In this document: one piece after another, positions 31,524-41,600 of the stretch
Position numbering within the stretch: position 1 is the first letter of the stretch
How the letters are laid out: every line of letters starts with the position of its first letter
NCBI RefSeq assembly: GCF_003711225.1
Contig: NZ_CP031030.1
Coordinates: forward strand, 1 to 64,000
DNA from: Runella sp. SP2
Lineage (GTDB): Bacteria > Bacteroidota > Bacteroidia > Cytophagales > Spirosomataceae
Length of the DNA stretch: 64,000 nt
Direction: 5' to 3'
Program-made: the position numbers and the translations under genes
Notes under the pieces: generated by a model
Database searches by the model: none
What the model was told of the DNA's origin: nothing
The model's input: the letters and a program-made list of their open reading frames with translations, nothing else

Positions 31524-32966
31524 ATGAAAACACCTGCCCGCTTCTGCCTTCTCTTCTTATGCATCATTGGGCTTATTTCAGTCTGGTCTTGCAAGGAGAA
31601 AGCGACCCCAACGCCCATAACAAAAAGTTCAGCTAAGTCCATTATCAAATTTACCTTCGGGACGCTCACTCCAGCAGTGGAGGCTACCGTAAGTGGTACA
31701 GCCATTGCAGCCACTGTACCAGCAGGGACAGATATTACTAAGCTTGTGCCTACCATTACGCTCTCAGATAAAGCTACGGTTTCGCCCGCATCGGGTGCGG
31801 TGCAGGATTTTTCAAAAGAGGTAAGCTATACGGTCACGGCAGAGGATGCGAGTACGCAGGTGTATAAGGTGAGTGTGACAGTAGCGAAACCCGTCAATAA
31901 CGGGACAGTTTACATCGGTAACCTTGATGGTAATTTTTATGCTTTAGATGCCCTAACGGGTGCTGAAAAGTGGAAATTTAAAACAGACGCAAGCATTAAT
32001 TCCACACCAACCGTGGTAAATGGCGTGGTGTTTTTTGCAAGTTGGGATAAAAAACTTTATGCCCTCGATGCTGAAACAGGTGCAAAAAAATGGGAATCAA
32101 ATCCCGTAACGGTTGCGCTGTTGCAACCTTTCGCCGCGCCAATAGTGAGCAATGGGATGCTGTACTATGGCGGTGAACATTTTTTATATGCGCTTGATGC
32201 TGCCACAGGAGCCAAGAAATGGGAATTCCGCAACGATGAAGTATATCCTTGGCAAGCCTCCCCTACCGTAGTGAACGGCATCGTCTATGCCAGCATTCGG
32301 GGAAGTTCGGGCGGAAAATCAGGACTTCATGCCCTCGATGCCGCAACGGGAACGTTGAAATGGCATCAGCCTGACATTGGTATTTCAGAGTCATCGCCTG
32401 CGATGGCGGATGGATTTTTGTATGCAGGCTCGGAATTTAATGGTTTTATGGCTTTCGATGCCCAGACAGGGGCAATCAAATGGACATTTGCCAGCGGCTT
32501 GATTACCAATTCAGCTCCTACTGTTGCCAACGGAATTGTGTATGTAGGTGCGAGTGCGTTGACGCACACTAACAATGATAAACTCTACGCGATAGATGCC
32601 AAAACGGGAGCAAAGAAGTGGGAGTTTAAAACCCCTGATGGTGGTCCTGATTATTCGTCACCTATCGTAGCTAATGGTATTGTTTATATTGGTGCAGGTA
32701 GTACGCTTTATGCCATTGATGCCAGTTCGGGTACCAAAAAATGGGAGGCTAAACCAGAAGCCAATAACTTGATTTTTTCGGGTCCAGTCGTAGCAACGGG
32801 GCTGGTTTACCAAGGCATCGGCAAAAAGCTCTACGCCTTTGATGCAACAACAGGGGCTAAAAAATGGGAATACGATACTGGCCGTGCTATTAGTCATTCT
32901 TCTCCCTGCGTGGTAGCCAAAGATGGTACGGTGTATCATGCAGGTATCAGCGGGGCGGTGCAGTAA
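31524..32966 (+). CDS. PQQ-like beta-propeller lipoprotein
   Basis: The 480-residue protein has a lipoprotein-type signal (LCIIGLISVWSC, Cys about 23), an N-terminal beta-sandwich of DUF5018-like kind (about 35-125; TDITKLVPTITLSDKATVSP, VTAEDASTQVYKVSV), and about seven to eight propeller blades. Each blade carries LYALDAxTGAKKWEF-type PQQ repeats with intervening VVNGVVYxGS strands. The fold resembles BamB and PQQ dehydrogenase propellers but no cofactor-binding enzyme residues are evident. It is probably a cell-surface or periplasmic binding scaffold. It starts a sequence of lipoproteins on the same strand. Confidence 0.87.
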   Translation: MKTPARFCLLFLCIIGLISVWSCKEKATPTPITKSSAKSIIKFTFGTLTPAVEATVSGTAIAATVPAGTDITKLVPTITLSDKATVSPASGAVQDFSKEVSYTVTAEDASTQVYKVSVTVAKPVNNGTVYIGNLDGNFYALDALTGAEKWKFKTDASINSTPTVVNGVVFFASWDKKLYALDAETGAKKWESNPVTVALLQPFAAPIVSNGMLYYGGEHFLYALDAATGAKKWEFRNDEVYPWQASPTVVNGIVYASIRGSSGGKSGLHALDAATGTLKWHQPDIGISESSPAMADGFLYAGSEFNGFMAFDAQTGAIKWTFASGLITNSAPTVANGIVYVGASALTHTNNDKLYAIDAKTGAKKWEFKTPDGGPDYSSPIVANGIVYIGAGSTLYAIDASSGTKKWEAKPEANNLIFSGPVVATGLVYQGIGKKLYAFDATTGAKKWEYDTGRAISHSSPCVVAKDGTVYHAGISGAVQ

Positions 32967-33020
32967 AATCACCTATCCCATTACAACGGTCATACACATT
33001 CATTCGTAAAATTCAGTATC

Positions 33021-34856
33021 ATGAAGATTAAACAAGCAATCCGCTTCATTGGGCTGCTGGGACTATTGGTATGTCTATTTTTCAGTCAGAGTTGTAGAAA
33101 AAAGCAGGATCCAAATCCTTCCCAGGCACCTACCATAGGAACCACTACCGTCAGTAATGTTACTTACAACAGTGCAGCTTTGGCATCGGCCATTAAAACT
33201 ACGGGTTTCAACACAGCTGCCAAAAGTCCCATTTCGGAGTATGGATTTGTGTATGGGCAAACTGATAACCCAACTGATAACAAAGTAAAAGCGGGTACGG
33301 CTACCGAACAACCCATTGATTTTACGGGGCAGCTAACTAGACTCACCCCCGGCAGCAAATACTTTGTGAGGAGTTATGTGGTTTATACCCTCGAAAACCA
33401 AGCTGAGACGGCTTATGGCGAGCAATCTACCTTTACCACTCAGAACCTGAAAGCGCCAGATGTATCGACTAACGACGCTACCGACCTAACAACCAACGCT
33501 TTCTCAATAGCAGGCAAACTGACAGCCCTTGGTACGAGCGATGTTCTGCAGACAGGGCATGTGTTGTCAGCTACCAATCAAACACCTACTCTTGCTGATA
33601 CCAAAACCGAAACGGGGGGAAGTAACAGTGTCCCAAAAGAGTTTAAAAGCACGTTTACGAACTTGCAGCCCAATACTACCTACTATGTGCGTGCCTATGC
33701 TACCAACACCACGGGTACAGGTTATGGTGACGTAAAAATCATTAAAACTGCCAATGTAGTGGCACCTACTGCAACAACAGGAAACGTCTCTAATATTACG
33801 ACTTCCTCGGCCGATGTGGGTGTAACGCGTAATACGCTTGGAACAACGACCAATGGCCAAGTGGGCATCTGCTGGAGCAGTACAAATCAGAATCCTACTA
33901 TTGCCGATACTAAACGTGAAAATGGATCTTCAAACGCACCTGAGTTTTTTACTATAAATCTAACGAACCTAAATCCCAACACTACTTACTATGTGCGCGG
34001 CTATGCTACTACCGCTGCTGGAACAGGCTATGGTGAAGTAAAGAGTTTTAAGACAAATCTCGTTCTCCCCACAGTCGAGACAACGCCCAATCCAACCTTC
34101 AATACCTCACCCAATTTAGAAAGTGACGAGGCAAGAATAACACTTCTCGGTACGGTAGTTACTAAAGGAGTATCCATTCTTGAGTACGGGTTTGTGGTGC
34201 AAAACTCCAAACAACCGAATCCTACCATCGACAGTTATGTTTTGAAGGTAGTAAGCAACAGTTCAATAACCAGTAGCAACGGTGCCGTCATAGGGGGAGA
34301 AATCAAAAAAGTAGATATTGAAAAACTGGAAGTAACGAATAATTTCAGAGCTTATATCAAAACCGCTGATGGTGTTTATTACGGCAGCAACCAAACTTTT
34401 TCTTACACCTATCCGCCCGAGTTCAGCAGTGTAAAGTTTGATTGTTATGGAACTTCGTTCTTTGTTACCAAATATAGCCGTACTCCCCAAATAACAGAAA
34501 TAGGAGAAATTGAAGTTTTCAGTACAAACTATACATTGGTAACCCCTCTAAAGCTGCCGAACAGTGCAGGCTATACCGAAAAACAGTATTTCAATATCCC
34601 TACGGCAGATGCCAGTTACTCGCTCTATGTGTTCAATACAAGCGGAAAACTGATTAGTTTACTACCCTCCGCTAATGGGAAAGTATATACAACCAATGCC
34701 AAAATCGAATCTGGAAGCCTGCAAAGGGTTTGTTGGAGTTATCCCTGGAAGTTGGTTATTCCTTATGCCAAAATGGCCAATGGCACGGTTTACTATCCCA
34801 ATCCTCCCTCCATTAAACCTGTCGAGAAGTGTTTTATTGACTGTACAGTTAGATAA
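33021..34856 (+). CDS. Lipoprotein with fibronectin-like repeats
   Basis: The 611-residue protein has a lipoprotein signal (LLGLLVCLFFSQSC, Cys about 26) and four repeated Ig/fibronectin-like units of about 95 residues. Repeat marks are ISEYGFVYGQ, L.PNTTYYVRAYATN..GTGYG and TTSSADV, a repeat common in Bacteroidetes surface proteins. The last 170 residues are a different domain with aromatic strands (FSSVKFDCYGTSFFVTKYS). No catalytic motif was seen. It is 54 bases after the propeller lipoprotein and 58 bases before the LGFP lipoprotein. A scaffold or adhesion role is likely by analogy. Confidence 0.85.
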   Translation: MKIKQAIRFIGLLGLLVCLFFSQSCRKKQDPNPSQAPTIGTTTVSNVTYNSAALASAIKTTGFNTAAKSPISEYGFVYGQTDNPTDNKVKAGTATEQPIDFTGQLTRLTPGSKYFVRSYVVYTLENQAETAYGEQSTFTTQNLKAPDVSTNDATDLTTNAFSIAGKLTALGTSDVLQTGHVLSATNQTPTLADTKTETGGSNSVPKEFKSTFTNLQPNTTYYVRAYATNTTGTGYGDVKIIKTANVVAPTATTGNVSNITTSSADVGVTRNTLGTTTNGQVGICWSSTNQNPTIADTKRENGSSNAPEFFTINLTNLNPNTTYYVRGYATTAAGTGYGEVKSFKTNLVLPTVETTPNPTFNTSPNLESDEARITLLGTVVTKGVSILEYGFVVQNSKQPNPTIDSYVLKVVSNSSITSSNGAVIGGEIKKVDIEKLEVTNNFRAYIKTADGVYYGSNQTFSYTYPPEFSSVKFDCYGTSFFVTKYSRTPQITEIGEIEVFSTNYTLVTPLKLPNSAGYTEKQYFNIPTADASYSLYVFNTSGKLISLLPSANGKVYTTNAKIESGSLQRVCWSYPWKLVIPYAKMANGTVYYPNPPSIKPVEKCFIDCTVR

Positions 34857-34914
34857 CTCATTTGTAACAATCTTTTTTCCAACAAAACTCGTCGGAGGAT
34901 AAACGAATAATACC

Positions 34915-35745
34915 ATGAAAAAAATAACTTCTTTTATTGTGCCACTTGTATGTGTTTCAATGCTGTTTTTATTAACGGGCTGCCCTAAACCTTCTGACCC
35001 TGATTATAAAGCAGCAATTAAAGCTAAATATCAACAACTGGGCTGGATGCCAGAAGCTGATAACGGTGGCGAACCAGTTAAAACCGCAAGTGGTAACGGT
35101 TGGGTGCAATATTATGGCAACAAAGACCGCGCAATTTATTATATCGACGGAAAGGCATTTGGTTTCTTAAATTATGAAATGAAGAAATATGAAGCCCTTG
35201 GTCAAGATAAGTTTACGGCATTGGGTACGCCTACTTCTGATTGGCAACAGTTTTTGACGGGAATTACGGGTAATGAGTTTACTAAAGGAGTTATTGTTTC
35301 TACTCCAAAAGGCGTATTTGCCGTTTATGGTTCTATTTATGAAAGATACAAAGCCATCGGCCGTTGGAATAGCCCATTGGGATATCCTATTGGTGATGAA
35401 GGTACCATGACTACTCGCAAAGAGGGACGCTTTCAGCATTTTACCAAAACTGGGCCGATTGGGCAAATTTATTGGAGCCAAACCACAGGTGCTCAGGCAT
35501 TTTGGGGAAAAGTAGAGATTATGTACGGGAGAGCTGGTGTCGGATATGATGGCAGTTGGTTGGGCTTACCCAAGTCGAGCTGTGACCCAAATAAAGCTGA
35601 TAATCAACAAACGGTGGATTTTGAGAAAGGAAAGATTATAACTGGACCTACTTGCGGAGCTTACTTAAACCAAGATAATGAAACGGTGTATCAAAACGGC
35701 ACAAGAGCAGCTAATGTAAATTCTATTCCTTGTTATAATTATTAA
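34915..35745 (+). CDS. LGFP-repeat lipoprotein
   Basis: The 276-residue protein has a lipoprotein signal (LVCVSMLFLLTGC, Cys about 23). It contains four or five units of about 50 residues with the pattern IYxxYxAIGxWNSPLGYPIGDE and FQHFT(K)...GQIYWSQTTGAQAFWGKV, as in LGFP repeats (known from actinobacterial cell-envelope proteins and some hydrolases). LGFP units are thought to bind cell-wall or surface polymers. Outside Actinobacteria they are less common, so this may be an acquired module. The next gene starts 17 bases downstream. Confidence 0.8.
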   Translation: MKKITSFIVPLVCVSMLFLLTGCPKPSDPDYKAAIKAKYQQLGWMPEADNGGEPVKTASGNGWVQYYGNKDRAIYYIDGKAFGFLNYEMKKYEALGQDKFTALGTPTSDWQQFLTGITGNEFTKGVIVSTPKGVFAVYGSIYERYKAIGRWNSPLGYPIGDEGTMTTRKEGRFQHFTKTGPIGQIYWSQTTGAQAFWGKVEIMYGRAGVGYDGSWLGLPKSSCDPNKADNQQTVDFEKGKIITGPTCGAYLNQDNETVYQNGTRAANVNSIPCYNY

Positions 35746-35762
35746 TCCATTCCTGAAAACTA

Positions 35763-36389
35763 ATGAAAACACTGTTTTTTACATCTATATTTTTCTTAGT
35801 TGGCCTTTTGAGCATCGCCCAAGAAACCACGTGGCGAGATGTACCTGCCAACGAGCTCAATGGCGTAGCTATCAACGATTTACAGGGACGTATGCGAGAA
35901 AGCATGGCTTATGCCACCCGCTATGGGTTTGGGGCGGGAATCCCTACCTTTGAAAATGGCAATCAAAACGGTCAAATCGTCTATGGGACAGTGCTTGTTC
36001 CTAAAAAATATGTAGAGTTCAAAGATATTCCTCAGTCAGAACTGGGCAATGTCGATTTAAACAACTTTCAGGAGCGTGTTCGTCAATCAATGACATGGGC
36101 CGCCAACCACGGCTACTCAGCGGGTATTCCTACTTTTTATCATGCCGATCATGGTCGAGGAGTCGTATGCGGAACGATACTTTTCAAACCCGATGCCGTC
36201 ACATTCCGAGATATTCCGCAGAGCCGTATGGAGCCTATCAACCGCAATGAGGCGGGTACGGCAGGCTGGGTAAGATCGGCAGTAAGGTACGCTTCTAAAA
36301 TAGGGCAAGTGGGGGCTTTTCCTACCTTTCACCAAGCTACGTATAATGACAAGGGATTGGTTTATGGAGTTGTTTTTTTTAAAAAATGA
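35763..36389 (+). CDS. Secreted three-repeat protein, unknown family
   Basis: The 208-residue protein has a signal peptide (MKTLFFTSIFFLVGLLSIAQ) and three repeats of about 62 residues. Each has the form (T/F)(W/K)(R/D)D(V/I)Px(N/S)EL, a helix with R(Q/E)SMxWAxxxG, then (A)GxPTF and a strand (V)xGTxLx(K). The repeats occupy about 22-82, 83-144 and 145-208. Repeated hydrophobic/aromatic positions suggest a small carbohydrate- or cell-wall-binding fold. I do not know a name for it. Its place directly behind the LGFP lipoprotein suggests they act together. Confidence 0.8.
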   Translation: MKTLFFTSIFFLVGLLSIAQETTWRDVPANELNGVAINDLQGRMRESMAYATRYGFGAGIPTFENGNQNGQIVYGTVLVPKKYVEFKDIPQSELGNVDLNNFQERVRQSMTWAANHGYSAGIPTFYHADHGRGVVCGTILFKPDAVTFRDIPQSRMEPINRNEAGTAGWVRSAVRYASKIGQVGAFPTFHQATYNDKGLVYGVVFFKK

Positions 36390-36428
36390 CAAAATAGGGG
36401 ACGAGCTTACCTTTGGATTTCTAATAGT

Positions 36429-36812
36429 ATGAAATATCTTTTACTGTGTACTCTATTGTTTTCAATGAGCGATGCCGCCGCCGTTACTCATCAAAAACTT
36501 AATGTAATATCTCAAAAAATACCCGAACTCCATCCTACAGATGAATGGAAACAACCACGCCCCATTGAGCCCTTAGCCATAGTTGCGTTTGGAACCCTGA
36601 TTTTTGCGGGGGCTTCATGGTTTGGACTATTAGGAGCTGTGTGGCTTTTGTTTGCGTTTGTCAGTTTAACGCTCAGTATTATCAGTCTTGTTCGAATCAA
36701 ACGCGGGAAGGAAAAAAAGAGGGGAAAAGGATTAGCCTTGCTGTCATTATTTTTTAGCCTGATTCTGACCGGCTTCGCTTTAATACTTTTTGCCGCCTTC
36801 ATGTTCATATAA
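36429..36812 (+). CDS. Small membrane protein, unknown function
   Basis: The 127-residue product has a cleavable signal (MKYLLLCTLLFSMSDAAAV), a short polar segment, then two to three membrane helices (LAIVAFGTLIFAGASWFGL, LLFAFVSLTLSIISLV, LALLSLFFSLILTGFALIL) split by a Lys/Arg-rich loop (RIKRGKEKKRGKG). The layout resembles small DUF4190-type envelope proteins, but I cannot assign it. It is 39 bases downstream of the three-repeat gene and 112 bases before the barrel gene start. Confidence 0.7.
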   Translation: MKYLLLCTLLFSMSDAAAVTHQKLNVISQKIPELHPTDEWKQPRPIEPLAIVAFGTLIFAGASWFGLLGAVWLLFAFVSLTLSIISLVRIKRGKEKKRGKGLALLSLFFSLILTGFALILFAAFMFI

Positions 36813-36923
36813 ATAGTTTGAACTACTATTCAAGAATGAAAAATCTGTCTAAGACAGAGTAGTGCGGAGCATTGAGCTATGGTATGTTTTAAAAATGGAA
36901 TGACCCTAAAATTTTTAATCCTA

Positions 36924-38603
36924 ATGAAGAAAGGAAAGCTATACCTTTTGCCCTTGCTACTGCTTTGGACGTTTGGCTTCTGCCCTGTATTCGCCCAAGA
37001 CCTCAGTCAGCTTTCTGCCAAAAATCCCGTGAAGGTATCGGGAAGTGTGGGAGCACGAAGCTACTACAGCATGGGGAGCCGAAGCCCGTTGTACCGAGCC
37101 AATCCGTTTGGCTATGGGCTTTCGGGGAGTGTGACAATCTCGTTGTTGAATGGTGTCAGCTTTCCTTTTTCGGTTAGTTATTCAAATCGTCAAACGAGTT
37201 TTGCCCAGCCTTTTAATCAATTTGGTATGAGTCCTACTTACAAGGGATTTACCCTTCACGCTGGCTATCGAAATCTGCGTTTCTCGGACTATACCCTCAA
37301 TGGCTTTACCATGCTGGGCGGGGGTTTGGAAGTACAGAAAGGGCTTCTGAGGATGGGTTTTATGATGGGGCGGCTCAACAAATCAATTACATCAGCCGAA
37401 AATCGCCCCACTACTTTTCGGCGTATGGGCTATGCGGCAAGGCTGGGCATCGGGAAAGGACAAAACTACCTTGACCTGATTATGATGCAGGGCTATGACG
37501 ACGCCACTTCACTGACAGATTATGAAAAGTTTGGGCTGAGTCCAGCCAGAAATACGGTCGTGGGAGTGGTCATAAATAAGAGCTTTGGAACACGACTGGT
37601 TTTTAATGCCGACGCTGCCCTCAGTATTTATACGGGCGATGTCAACGCCGCCAAAATAGACCCTGCCCTGCTCGAAGCTCAAGTGTCGCCTGTGCTCTAC
37701 AAAACGGTTGACGCCAATATCTCTTCAAGGGGGTTAATAGCTGTCAGTAGTAGCTTGGCGTATAGTGGAAAAGGTTATGGGATTCGGGCAGGTTATCAGC
37801 GTATCGACCCAGGGTTTACGACCATGGGAATGTATAATGTGAATAACGATTTGGAAATTATCTCCATCGCGCCGCGCTTTAATTTTTTGAAAAATAAAGT
37901 GGTTTTTAATGGCAATTTGCGTCTTCAACGCGACAATCTCTACAGTGATAAACTCCGCAGTACACGGCGATTTTTGCCCTCTGCCACGTTATCCATCAAT
38001 CCCTCTACTATGTTTGGTATTATGGTCAATGCCAATTATAGTACGCTCAATCAAGCGCCGGGTATCAAGCAAACCGTTACGCAAGCAGTACAGCTTATGA
38101 ATCAGGCCAATTATACCCTGATGCTTATGCCTAGGCTTACATTTGTAAATGAAGCGTTTAGCCACAATCTGATGTTATCCGTGGGGACTAACCAGCTCAT
38201 CGATAACAGTACGGATACTACCTTTAAACGTAATACCGAATATAGTGGCCTTAATGCTAACTTTAATTATGGACTTTCGCTGGATAAACAGTTTTTAAGT
38301 GCTGATTTTGGGGTGAGTTATTTTTCCCTTACGAACATTGGCGGTACTACCGATAATTTGGGGGTTACGGCCGGGGTAAGCAAAGGTTTCCTGAAAAATA
38401 AACTCACTTCCAATCTCAGTGCCAATTACAACCTGTCCAAAGAAAGCAACGCTATGAGTTTTTCGGCTTCAGCGCGTATGAAACCTGCCAAACATCATCG
38501 CGTAGGGTTGACCGCCTATCAAGTGATGAGCCAAGATAAAACTGCTGCCAACCGCAATTTTAACGAATTCAGAGGCACACTCGACTACACCTATACTTTC
38601 TAA
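36924..38603 (+). CDS. Outer-membrane beta-barrel protein
   Basis: The ATG at 36924 begins MKKGKLYLLPLLLLWTFGF, a signal peptide, giving 559 residues; an upstream in-frame ATG would add 15 residues before it. The mature sequence is repeated amphipathic strands with aromatic ends (YGLSGSVTISLLNGVSFPF, YGIRAGYQRIDP) ending in an outer-membrane C-terminus with Tyr-Thr-Phe (DYTYTF). No plug domain is present, so it is not a TonB receptor. It is five bases upstream of the 2189-residue giant gene, which suggests that it exports, anchors or displays that protein. It opens a tight five-gene group. Confidence 0.82.
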   Translation: MKKGKLYLLPLLLLWTFGFCPVFAQDLSQLSAKNPVKVSGSVGARSYYSMGSRSPLYRANPFGYGLSGSVTISLLNGVSFPFSVSYSNRQTSFAQPFNQFGMSPTYKGFTLHAGYRNLRFSDYTLNGFTMLGGGLEVQKGLLRMGFMMGRLNKSITSAENRPTTFRRMGYAARLGIGKGQNYLDLIMMQGYDDATSLTDYEKFGLSPARNTVVGVVINKSFGTRLVFNADAALSIYTGDVNAAKIDPALLEAQVSPVLYKTVDANISSRGLIAVSSSLAYSGKGYGIRAGYQRIDPGFTTMGMYNVNNDLEIISIAPRFNFLKNKVVFNGNLRLQRDNLYSDKLRSTRRFLPSATLSINPSTMFGIMVNANYSTLNQAPGIKQTVTQAVQLMNQANYTLMLMPRLTFVNEAFSHNLMLSVGTNQLIDNSTDTTFKRNTEYSGLNANFNYGLSLDKQFLSADFGVSYFSLTNIGGTTDNLGVTAGVSKGFLKNKLTSNLSANYNLSKESNAMSFSASARMKPAKHHRVGLTAYQVMSQDKTAANRNFNEFRGTLDYTYTF

Positions 38604-38608
38604 AAACT

Positions 38609-41600
38609 ATGAAAAAGGTATTTATAATTTTGATTATCAGTTTGTTAATGGTAGATATGTGTGTGGCTCAGCAGGAAACGGTGACAGGCACATTGAACAT
38701 TGTAGGTCCTTATACTAACCTATTTTCTGATTATCTTAATGCCAGCAAAACACAACTGCGTTTGTCGGGCAAGGCCAATATTCGCCTCACAGGAGTTTTG
38801 AACCATAATAACCAGCCGTTGCTAACTCTGCCCGTTAACCCTGAATATTATAAAAGCAAAGGTGGCATCTGGAATATAAGGCTCAATGGTAACGATCAAC
38901 CTATCACGGAAACTGATTTAAAACAATCCTTTTCGCCTGATGTAACCATCAATAACAATACTCAAGAGTTAAGAGTAGATGCTTTTGGCCAATATATATT
39001 GCCTGAGGGCGACTATGAACTTTGTATCACCATCTACGGAGCTAATGAAGATGGAAGTGCTAACGATAACTCATACCGTAAACTTTCCGCACCTATTTGT
39101 TTTAGCTTTACCATCTCTAATATCGAAGCGCCATTTTTACAACAGCCCCAAAACAAAGAACCCATACCCAACGCAAGTGCCACCTACCAACCTTTGCAAT
39201 TTTCGTGGACAAGCACAGCAGGGGTACTACCTAATCGTATCAAATACAATCTGCAAATAGCTGAACTTCTTCCCAATCAAAACGAATACGATGCCTTTCG
39301 GTCGGGGCCGTTGTTTGCAGATATTCAAATAGAAAACGGAAGCCCTACATACTTATACAAGGCAAGTGATCCCAAGTTTGAAGTGGGGAAAAGCTATGCT
39401 TGGCGCGTGGTAGTAGCTGAAAAAGAGCCGATTTCTAAGTATTACGCTTTCCAAAATCATGGACTTAGTGAGGCCTTTGTCTTTCAATATGGGGGCGCAG
39501 CTGCTGATGCTAAGGTTTTTAATATCACAGCACAATTTCCCAAAAACGGTTCTTCCATTCCGTGGCGTGGCATTCCGATTATTGTCAAATATAGCCCTTA
39601 CAGTACCGATTATGCTACTTTCAAGTCTTACTTGGCCGTTACGGACGGGGCAGACAAAGTGCTTTTGACCAAAGAAAGAAGTTTGGATTGGAGCGGTGCT
39701 AAATCACCACAAGAAGCACAACAGGCCAACGTGGGTAGTACCAAGACTCTTTCGGAAGTAGATGCCCAAGAAATTGCCGTAAACGAGGCCACTAATCCAT
39801 TAAACGACTACGAAAAATACCGCCAAATAAAATGGGATGCAGCTGTAACAATGACCCTCAAAGGCGAAAAAACTGTCCTAAAAGCCAGTCAATCGGCCAG
39901 CTTTACGGCGGGTATGGGGCAACCCGTTTTGTCTTTGCCAAGTTCCGATGCTAAAATCGCCAAAACAGGTGAGGTATCGTTTCAGTTCTTGACCAGTCAA
40001 CGTCCACCTGATTCAGAGTTGATTCCTGACGATATTGTGCAGGCCAAAAACGGATCGGTAAAGGGCTTTAAGATAAGCGTCAACGAAAAATACGTGCTGG
40101 AAATAGCAAACACCAAAGATTTTAAACCTGCCGACCTCAAAGCCACCCAAACGGGTAAATTAACCATCAATTCGGTGGATATTCAAAATGCCACCCAACT
40201 GGCCGATTTGACCTATGCCAATATTTCACACAAAATAACCATTCCCAGCGAAGGCACGTACTACTGGCGCGTAAAGTGGCTCACCGACCCCGCTGCTGAC
40301 GAAAAAAGCGCGCACTACGCCGTCAGCGAAATACGGTCATTTTGTGTGGGAAAGTGTGGATTGCCTCCACCACCTGACCCAGTGGTTATGGCCGAATGCA
40401 GCGGCTGCAAGTTTCCTGATATTCAGGATAAAGTAGAAGAAAAAGCCAGCCTGGCAGAAAGCAAAATCATTTTTGCGGGTGGCACCAAGGGCTACAAAGT
40501 GACCATTAATAAAATAAGCGATGCCAACAGTGGCAAAGGGGAAGGCATTGCGACCATTTTTGGTTTGCCCATGCAGGTGACGTTTGAAGGAGTAAAAGTA
40601 AACAAAGACGGGGTCATGTTTGCGGGTAAAATTATGTCTAAGAAAAACAGCAGCGGCATCCCGAGCCTCATGCCCGATGCTACGCTGCCCAACAAACTGC
40701 CCGATTTTGATAAATTGACCACCACCAACGGCCTCACCCCTAATCTTGCCGATCCCACTCAGCTGCAAGCACAAGCCCAACAAGTACAAACTGAACTCAA
40801 AAACCGTTGGACACGTGTAACCGACTACATCAACCAAAACGCAAGTATTCTCAACAACGCTGCCAATACTGCTGGCTGTCAAACGCCCATGGGTTTTACC
40901 CAAAACCCTGGTGGCGTGGACATTACTACGGCCTTCGAGAATTTCCTGATTACGCCCACAAATGCCCAGTTTGACGTAATGACGGTGGTGGAACTAAAAG
41001 AAGAAAATATCGTGATTCCATTTGGTTTCAAAGGAGCGTGCATTGGGATAGAAGGCAGTTGTCAGGAATATACATTGTACCTATACAAAGATGTGCCTAT
41101 CAGTAACTTAACCCTTAAAGGAGGGGCGGACTTGAGCAAAGCTACGCACGTAGTTTACAATACTAAAGATGGATTCAAACAGATTAATATTTATGCCGAA
41201 TATGAGTTTAAAAAAGACATTATTCGCCGCAAAGACAATAACGAAAAAGTAATAGCCACGCTCAAAGCCCAAACCCCCAACGGGTTTTCGGACTGGGTAG
41301 CCAAGGTAAGTATTCCCGCGTTTAAAGTACACGGTATGGAAGACTTGGACTTTGAACTCGTAGGTGAAGCTACCTACGACCACAGCGACAAAGAAAACCC
41401 TGCTGGTATGGACAAAATGCTGGCGGCTCTCGAACCTAAACTCCCCAACAATGACAAAGGCGATGTGGGTTTGCTGAAAGAGAATACGTGGAAGGGTTTT
41501 TATTTGCCCCAACTCAAAGTAACGCTGCCCGAGGTATTCAAAGCCGACCAGAAAGATCGCGTAAACGTAACGGTTGATAATTTTGTAATTGATAGCCGTG

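Noticed and set aside
33021-34856. Tandem fibronectin-like repeats as a recent DNA repeat expansion
   Set aside because: The repeats are clear in protein but diverged in DNA, so this is an old domain repeat, not a recent tandem array.
40337-40903. 188-codon open frame on the minus strand inside the giant gene
   Set aside because: It overlaps a continuous conserved-looking reading frame, lacks any family features, and has no promoter or neighbour on that strand.
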